A DNA stretch of 64,000 nt, from assembly GCA_025200525.1 (NCBI GenBank), contig CM045763.1:65297018-65361017 (forward strand), in the 5' to 3' direction. Source of the stretch: Camellia lanceoleosa. Taxonomy: Eukaryota > Streptophyta > Magnoliopsida > Ericales > Theaceae. This document shows positions 56,361 through 64,000 of the stretch, piece after piece (positions within the stretch are counted from its first letter, which is position 1; every line of letters begins with the position of its first letter). The notes beneath the pieces are model-generated. The model saw nothing but the letters and a program-made list of their open reading frames with translations. It was not told the origin of the DNA and did not search any database. The position numbers and the translations under genes were made by a program.

Positions 56361-59300
56361 TTAACACGTACCTTTATCTTCAAACAACTGAGGGTAATTG
56401 GCTCGTATTGCATCCTCTCTTTCCCAAGTAGACTCCTCCACTCCTCGATGCTGCCACAACACTCGCACCAAGTGGATGACTTTGCCTCTTAAGTTCTTTT
56501 CTCGCCGGTCCATAATCTTTATAGGCCTTTCCTCGAAGCTTGCGTCTTCATTGAGATCAATCTCCCCAATTGATAACATGTGAAGGGTGTGGCTCATATT
56601 TCCCTAACATCGAGATGTGAAAGACAGTGTCCAGAGCGGGGAGCTGTGGTGGTAGTGCTAGACGGTATGCTACCTCTCCTACCTTGCTCAAGATTTCAAA
56701 GGGTCCCACATAACGAGGTGCAAGTTTTCCTTTCTTTCCGAATCGCGTAATACCTCGACGGGGTCGAACCTTGAGAAAAACATGATTGCCTATCTCAAAA
56801 GTTAAGGGCCGCCTCCTTTGATCCGCATAACTCTTTTGGCGACTTTGGGCTGTGATTAGTCGTTGTCTGATCAGTTTTATCTTCTCAGTGGTCTCCTGAA
56901 CCAGGTCGGGTCCTAGCAAGGTTTCTTCCCCTACTTCTGTCCAACAGACTGGTGATCGACAAGGTCGTCCATAAAGTGCTTCATACGGTGCCATTCCAAT
57001 ACTCGCCTGGAAACTATTGTTGTAAGCGAACTCAACAAGAGGTAAGTGTTTCTCCCAACTTCCATTAAAATCCATGACGCAAGCTCGAAGCATATCCTCT
57101 AAGGTTTGTATCGTCCTTTCAGACTGTCCATCTGTTTGTGGGTGAAATGCCGTGCTAAAACATAAATTTGTTCCCATTGCCTTCTGTAAGCTTTGCCAAA
57201 ATTGGGAAGTGAATCGAGGGTCACGACACGATACTCACCGTACTCGTAATGTCGATCACTTCTTTGATGAACAATCTCTTGAGTGAATCTAACGTGTCGA
57301 TGACCCGGCTGTAAGAATCGGGTTGTCTTAGTCGGCCGATCTACCACTACCCACACGCCATGTCTCTGTGGTGATTGAGGCAAACCCGTCACAAAATCCA
57401 TGGTTATGTGTTCCCATTTCCACTCCGGGATTGGTAAAGGTTGAAGTGTTCCTGCCGGTCTTTGGTGTTCCGCCTTTACTTGTTGACATGTCAGGCACTG
57501 AGACACAAACTTGGCTACATCCCTTTTCATTCCGCCCCACCAATATTGGCGTTTTAAGTCTTGGTACATCTTGGTACCTCCTGGATGTACTGCGAATACT
57601 GAATGGTGAAATTCCTTGAGTACCTTTTCTCTTAGTGAGTCGTCATTTGGCACGAACACTCGACCTTGATATCTCAAACTCCCATCTGTGTGAATTTCCC
57701 AACCAGGCCTGGTTTCACTAGATTCCATTCGTGCCTTGATGAATGCCACCTCCTGATCGTACTGTTGTGATTCTAATATCTCGCTCAAAATTTTAGGCGT
57801 AGCAATTTGAGCACCAAGGTAAGCCTTTTCATCTTGAACCTCCATCTGTACCCCAAATTCATTGAGCGTTCCAATCATATTCCATTCTCTAAGGGCTAAA
57901 CTAGCAACAATCCCTCTATTTTTGCGGCTTAAGGCATCTGCTACAACGTTAGCCTTGCCGGGATGATAAGAAAGGGTAAATTGGTAATCCTCTAGGTACT
58001 CCATCCAACGTCTCTGACGCATGTTCAGGTCCCTTTGGGTGAACAGATACTTCAAGCTTTTGTGGTCGGTGAATATTTCAAACTTTTCACCATATAGGTA
58101 GTGTCTCCAAATTTTAAGTGCATGAACTATGGCTACTAACACCAAGTCATGAGTGGGATAATTCTTCTCATGTTTCTTTAATTGACTTGATCCATATGTC
58201 ACTACCCTGCCATTTTGCATTAATATGCACTTCGGACCTTATTTGGAAGCGTCACCATACACATTGTACCTAACGTCACGTTCTAGTGCCATAAGAATAG
58301 GGGCACTCATCAATCTTTTCTTAAGTTCTTGGAATGAATTTTCACAAGACTCGTTCCATCCAAACATAACCCCCTTTTGAGTCAAATGTGTCATTGGTCT
58401 GGCCAATTTTTAGAAGTCTTGAATGAATCTTTGATAGTAACCGGCCAATCCTAAGAAACTACGAATCTCAATGTGTTCTTAGGTTGCTTCCATTCTGTCG
58501 CTGCCTCTACTTTAGTTGGGTCCACCTATACTCCCTTTTCAGACACCACGTGACCCAAAAATTTTACTTCCTCCATCCAGAATTCACATTTACTAGCTTT
58601 AGCATACAGTTGGTTCTCCCTCAGGGTTTGAAGTACTATTCTCAAATGTTTTCCATGGTCTCCTTCAGACTTGGAATACACCAAAATATCATCAATGAAA
58701 CTACCACAAATTGATCTAAGTAAGGCATGAACATTTTGTTCATTAAACTTTTGAACACACTTGGTGCGTTGGTTAGGCCGAATGGCATCACTACGAACTC
58801 ATAGTGGTCGTGCAGGTTCAAATGCAGTCTTAGGAATATCTCCTTCCCGAATCATAATGGTGACACCCAAATCTGAGTTCTATCTTTGAGAAATACTTTG
58901 CCCCTCTAAGTTGATCAAAAGGTCATCAATCCTAGGTAGTGGATATCGATTCTTAATGGTGACTCTATTAAGTTGTCGGTAATTAATGCACAACCTAAGT
59001 GTCCCATCTTTCTTCATAGCAAATAAGGCTGGTGCTCCCCACAAGGACGTGCTTGGCCTTATAAATTCCTTGTCCAATAATTTTTGCAACTGTATCTTTA
59101 GCTCTCTCAATTCAGCTGGTGCCATATGATGTGGTGCCATTGAGATTGTACCAGGCTATAATTCAATGGTAAAGTCTACTTCTCGCTTTGGGGGTAGTCC
59201 TAGTAATTCCTCCAGGAATACATACTTGCACATCACATGAGGTAGCCCTAGTTCCATACGATCCTGTCTTCCAGAACTAAGCTAGCTAGCCACCCAGCTA

Positions 59301-59600
59301 GGTGATTGGGCCACTTTGACTTTCCAAGTGTCAGTGATAGGGAATCTCGTCTATCCCCCTTAAATAGGAATCGTGTTCCGTCATGAGAGTAGGCAGTCAT
59401 CGTCTTTCGATAGCAATTAATGGTGGCTCTATGGGCTGATAACCAGTCCATTCCTAGGATAACGTCAAAGTCTGACATTTCCATGACTCGTAGGTCGCAA
59501 GTTAAATGCAAACTGGAGACTCCTAGTTCACGTGATTTGCATACGAGATCTACTCGAGTTTGACCTCCTAACGTTGAAGCTACACTTATAGGTGTTTCTA
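56361..59600 (-). pseudogene. Chromovirus pol (protease to chromodomain), broken
   Basis: Right to left: protease C-terminal part (59511-59248; DFDVILGMDWLSAHRATINC); reverse transcriptase start (59140-58880; [20 protein letters not shown], then [20 protein letters not shown]) and, after frame changes, the catalytic [15 protein letters not shown] near 58690; RNase H (58220 on; [16 protein letters not shown]); integrase with an H-H-C-C finger ([10 protein letters not shown] to CLTCQQVK) and a first catalytic Asp in [11 protein letters not shown] near 57400; a broken centre near 57290-57180; then [20 protein letters not shown] and the C-terminal block [14 protein letters not shown] (57150-56650); and a chromodomain-like tail (56597-56361; IMDRREKNLRGKVIHLVRVL, then EESTWERED) one frame off. 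At least six breaks are present; gag and the protease start are absent. Confidence 0.93.
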
Positions 59601-60180
59601 ATCATTCAAGCTCTAATCACAAGACCACCGTTATAGTAGAAAAAAAAGAGTATGACGTGGCTACGATAATAGCATAATTAGCATAAAAATTCAAATGGAA
59701 TTTGAACAGACAGTACAGTCGGATGACATGATGGTTTTGAACTTTTAATAGGGTTAAGAGTATGGAGCTGGTGACCAAACTAGATATTTGAATTGAAATT
59801 GTGTTTGGCCATACACATTTCAAACCAAATACCTAAGATTCTTCACCTTGTAAGGATTAAAAGAGTACAACTGGTTTTCAAGAGAACAACATACAAGATA
59901 CAATAATCAAGGCTCAAAAAAAATTTCCAATAGATCATCTTAACGCAATACTTTTCTGAATTGGAAAGGTTCAATCAAGATACAGAAGTAATGATTTTGT
60001 ATTGGACAAATTTGGCATCAAGCTAGAGGAACAGTTAGGATCAAGTAAGAATAGTTACTATGATTAGCATAAAGCTCGCATAAACTATGAGCCACATAAC
60101 TCTATTCCTTCTAACATATGACACTACTCCTCAATTAAGGTTGAACCTCTTTCCACCGTCCCTAGGTATTCTAACCTAGA
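59600..60180. other. Residual untranslated region where gag should be
   Basis: Between protease and primer site only about 580 bp of AT-rich sequence without a gag signature remains, where a chromovirus normally has over 1 kb of gag. An internal deletion is the simplest explanation. Confidence 0.7.
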
Positions 60181-60192
60181 GCTCTGATACCA
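60181..60192 (-). promoter_or_regulatory. Primer-binding site of the chromovirus
   Basis: Minus strand TGGTATCAGAGC, three bases after the 5' LTR, complementary to initiator methionine tRNA. Confidence 0.95.
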
Positions 60193-60195
60193 TGT

Positions 60196-63100
60196 TGTGA
60201 CGCCCCAAAAATTGGGAACATCGTAATAAGGTTTAAAACTTATAATTTATATTGCCACCAAACATTACTAATATCATTGATTAACAACCCAAAAATTTAA
60301 AGCCTTCAAATTACAATTCCAATGAAACTTAAAACTTAGTCTTGCTACACAAAAGAAATTTAAAACAACCGCGAAAGAAAAGCTAGAGAAAGCTAGTAAA
60401 TATAGGAAATGGTTCGTGGAATTTGGGGACTCTTCAAGCTAACCAAGAAAGTGTCACCTTGCAAGGCCTCGGTGTTTCCTTCGTTTTCTTCGGTACCTGG
60501 CATAAAACGCCAGGGCAACGAGAATGCCAATGAGCGACGAGCTCAGTAATATACTACCACCCCAAAATACCCATCCCGATAATAATACTCATAAAATAAT
60601 AAATATTGTGTAATAACAGAATAATAAGCAGTATTTGATAAGCACAACAGAAATGTTAATAGTGAAAATAATAACAATTGCTAAACAAACGAATAAATAA
60701 AATGGTAACGGAAATAGTGACCCATCATGAGGAAAATGCATGCTTCTCTTTTAAATTCTCATGGGTTCGGTTTATCAGATAAATTTAAGTAACTCCCCGC
60801 GGAGTACTACTTCCACTCAACCGCTAAACAATGGCCACGGGCAATTCCGACTCCCCCTTGGTCAAATATTCAAATGTTACTTACAGTAACTACCAATGAT
60901 GCCCACGCACCAGGGTTACATACCCGAGTCGTGACATCACGGTCTGCCCCAAGGGAACGGTCTATGTTGTGACACCCGCACCACCAACCTTATATCGCCT
61001 ACACCGATAAGAGCCGAAATACCTTCCCGTGCCATGTTAGGGTTCGCAACTCATCGCGCAAGATTCTAAACCGGGCTCGCCCCATCACTTTTAAATTTTT
61101 AATGTATCATCGGTTCAATTTTTTTTTTTTATGTTTCTTTACTTCGTTGAATCCACATTTTTATGCATGTGCGAGCTTTAGTTCGAGGATCACAGTGATA
61201 TAATGTTTATATAGCATAACACAATCCTATATGGCAACCAAAATACATGTGATAGGGTTTCTTAGGAGTCATCACAAAATTTCTTAAGAATTCACATACT
61301 TCTCCCTTCAGTACTGTTTGGTCAAAAAAAAATATGAAACCTATACCAAACGATGTTCAACCATTATAATATTTTAACTGGTGCTAGCTCATCAAGTTAG
61401 GAAAATATTTTGAGAAGAATACCAGGGCTAAAAACGATTTTAAAATGGAGGAATAATTTTTGGGAGAAAACTGGTTTGCTGGGACAGTGAGTTATATTCA
61501 CCTCCAGCACAGGTGATCCGGGTTTGAAAAATAAGAAGGGGCCTCAAACGATGTCAAAAATAGGCATGGTCAGAACATGTTGCTAAATTTTTGAGTTTAG
61601 AACATATTTCCAGAAGAGTGTGAGAGCTGAAAACCAACCAAAGATGGTCAAATGATTTTTATAAGAAAACTGGACAGATTCTGTCACCTTTTGGAAAAAT
61701 TGGTGTTTCTCTCTCAATACTTAGTAAAAATTTATGAAACCAGCGGCGTTTGAAAAGTAACTTAAAAATATAACTTTTCCAATTTGAATCACTTGAAAAT
61801 TCATTCTGTGGAATAAATGGTGATCTGGTAAAGTCAGCATTGCTGCTGCCTTCAAACGGCAATGAAGTTAAAAATACATTCAGGCCATGAAAGCGTCAGC
61901 ACAGGTGTTCTGTGTTTGAAAAATAAAAAGGGTCCTCAAACGGTGTCGAAAAGAGGCATGGTCAGAACCGTTTGCTAAATTTTTGAGTTTGGAACATATT
62001 TCTAGAAGAGTGTGAAGACCGAAAATCAGTCGAAGGAGGTCAAATAATTTTTGTAACAAAACTGGACGGATTCTGTCACATTTTGGAAAATTTGGCGTTT
62101 TCTCTCAATACTTAATGAAAAATTATGAAACCAGTGGCGTTTGAAAGGTAACTTAAAATCTTACTTTTCCAAGTGGTCGTACAGAAAAATACCATTTGTA
62201 GAGAAAATGGGACCTGTTTGAAGCTACTGCTTCTGCTGTGTCGTAGTTTACACTTAGGAAAAATATTCGTTTCGGTAAGAAAATGATGTCCACTTATTTT
62301 ATAAAAATTTTACATAGTGTATAACACCTACATATACTTCCAGTATACACAGATTTTTAACACCAATTAGTTTCAATTTGTTAGAGCTCTCTTTTTACCC
62401 GATAAAGTGTAAAACAGTGAGAAAAATCTATGCTTCAAGTAAATGGGGCCATTCTTATCTCATTTTACTCTTTTACAAGATCATTTCAACAATGGAGAAT
62501 ATTAAATACATAAAAACAACAGTAGCTAAGCCATATATTTATATCAAGAAGGAATATGAAATTATAGCACAATGAACTTCTTATCCTATCAAAGCTTTAA
62601 ACATGCATAGACTATTTTGTTATAGATGATTTAACCATGCTTAGTCTTACACATATATTATATAATTTCAGTTAGAGGAATCTAAGGGAGGGTTGAGGTG
62701 GTGTATCCTTACCTTAGTGAGGTAAAACAAATCCCAAGTGTTGGCCCTTCTTCCCTTCTCTTCTCTCCTTTCCCTCTTGCTTTCTCTCCTTCTCTCCCTT
62801 TTTTTTTTTTCAGCCGTGGAGTACAAAAGCAAGGGGCTGGATTGTGTTCTATATGTAGGAGCTTTGGAGAGCTTATTTTATCTTATTTTATTTCCTCCTC
62901 TTGGCTTGAAGTATAGGCTAGGGCTTAGGGTATGCTTGCATGCCATAGCATGCCTTGGCAACAGCCCCTTTTTTTTTTCTTGGGCAGAAGACAGCCAAAA
63001 AAAATCCTGACTTCTGCTTCTAGTTTAGGCACTCTCATCCAATGATCTAAATGGTGGCTGGCAGCTTGCAGGTTGCTGCCGTGGCTGCCTTATCAAGGCT

Positions 63101-63231
63101 TGGAATGCCTTGCATGCTCACCTCTCTTAGGGAGGTTGAGTGTGCACTTGGGGAAAATAGGCATGCAAGCCATGTTACCTAGATAAAGAGAAAAGGAAGT
63201 GGCAGTCAGCCTTTCCTTGCACTAGATCACC

Positions 63232-63262
<31 letters not shown>

Positions 63263-63604
63263 GAATTGAAATGAAATTGGTGTCAATATATATATATATA
63301 TAATTCATTCATTTATTTATTTGTTTACTTATTTAATATTATCATTTTCAACTGGATGGTTTTCTTCCTACTAAATTCTAACTAGCTTAGTTACTATCAA
63401 TTTAATCCATTTAGCTTTCACCACGGTATTTTGATACAGGATTTTAATCACATCAAGATAAATAATTTTATTTAGAAGAATTTAACATTGGTATTAATTA
63501 TGGTGCTTTTAATATTATAATTTACTAGTTTAATAATCACTATTGATTGACTTAATATTATTATTAATAAACTAATTAGTTGTCTAAAAATTCAGGTTCT
63601 TACA
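60196..63604 (-). repeat. 5' LTR of the chromovirus
   Basis: 3,409 bp, the partner of 52932-56325. It has a longer T run near 63238-63262 and an altered CT-rich tract at 62780-62810. Confidence 0.97.
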
Positions 63605-63619
63605 GAGGCTCTTAGAGTG

Positions 63620-64000
63620 TCACTTAAGAAAAAGAAAAACACTACTTATCATATATATTATTAAAAGTAGTGTTTTTTTCTATGCTTATGTAACACATTA
63701 TAAGGGTTTACTTTTTTCTAAGAGAGTCACGTCAGCATGTATTTTCTTAATTACATAGAGTTTTACACAAATCCAAACCTAATTTAAATTATACTAAGTT
63801 TACATATTTTATATGAACTCTATTTGACAAATATTTCTTTTTCATATATTTTTAATGGTATCCATTAACCTAATTTATGATTTTTTTTTAAATGCTAAAT
63901 TGCCTTCCCTTTTTTTGTGCATTATTCTATACCTAATACCAATTCTATATTATAGATTTATCGTTTAAATTTTATAGTGATTCTATATATGAAATTATAT
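63620..64000 (-). repeat. Right arm of the long inverted repeat, running off the window
   Basis: Reverse complement of the 52543-52905 sequence type over about 360 bp; the match continues to the last base of the window. A small extra hairpin (AAACACTACTT / AAGTAGTGTTT) lies at about 63638-63674, near the former centre. Confidence 0.75.

Larger units (their letters stand above)
52932..63604 (-). mobile_element. Chromovirus-type Ty3/gypsy element with gag deleted
   Basis: LTRs of about 3.4 kb (52932-56325 and 60196-63604) begin TGTGACGCCC and end TTCTTACA, flanked by exact GAGGC repeats (52927-52931 and 63605-63609). Primer site and polymerase domains lie on the minus strand, so the right LTR is the 5' LTR. 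The internal region is only 3.87 kb. Protease starts within about 700 bp of the 5' LTR and no gag is seen. Domain order protease, reverse transcriptase, RNase H, integrase, chromodomain-like tail fits the Tekay/Del type. Confidence 0.95.

Overview
The window is a repeat-filled stretch of a flowering-plant nuclear genome, most likely a eudicot. It is AT-rich and eukaryotic in every feature: intron-containing genes, LTR retrotransposons primed by tRNA, a poly(A)-tailed LINE, Mutator-like (MULE) and hAT-like ends, and MITEs. I recognise no host gene, rRNA, tRNA or CRISPR. Almost every coding trace belongs to a mobile element, and most are broken by frameshifts and stops.

Layout. 1-966: right part of a non-autonomous MULE-like element made of short tandem repeats. 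1007-1366: a 5'-truncated LINE with poly(A) tail and 23-bp target duplication. 1543-2252: a tandem duplication, then AT-rich DNA. 3981-14225: a complete 10,245-bp MULE with imperfect terminal inverted repeats and an exact 9-bp target duplication (TTTTAAAAA). It carries a broken mudrA-type transposase (+) and a convergent broken ULP1-like SUMO-protease gene (-), the arrangement of the plant Kaonashi-type MULEs. Its non-coding parts contain about 30 exact and many near copies of a short palindrome (RATGTGAA-YR-TTCACATY), none of which I find in the recognisable coding segments.

16431-46151: a nest of LTR retrotransposons inserted in an hAT-like end, with target duplication ACAGA. The host is a minus-strand Ty3/gypsy element of about 10 kb with gag and protease but no reverse transcriptase or integrase, and two genes on the opposite strand. 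A copia element (17947-22904) splits the first of these antisense genes. A second gypsy-type element (25200-39591, target duplication GAGGG) sits in its minisatellite. That inner element also lacks pol and carries an antisense plant-mobile-domain gene.

46157-52540: AT-rich DNA with several MITEs, a 139-bp and a 1,700-bp MULE-like element (both with exact 9-bp A/T target duplications) and a third tandem-repeat MULE-like remnant. 52932-63604: a chromovirus-type Ty3/gypsy element with 3.4-kb LTRs, target duplication GAGGC, pol on the minus strand and gag deleted. It interrupts a long inverted repeat that runs off the right edge.

The best candidate for an undescribed system is the palindrome-laden MULE. 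A transposon with a transposase, a second non-transposase gene and dozens of copies of one short motif restricted to its non-coding DNA parallels the VANDAL/VANC anti-silencing arrangement of Arabidopsis, but with a different motif and a ULP1-like partner. That functional reading is inference. All alignments and counts here were made by eye.
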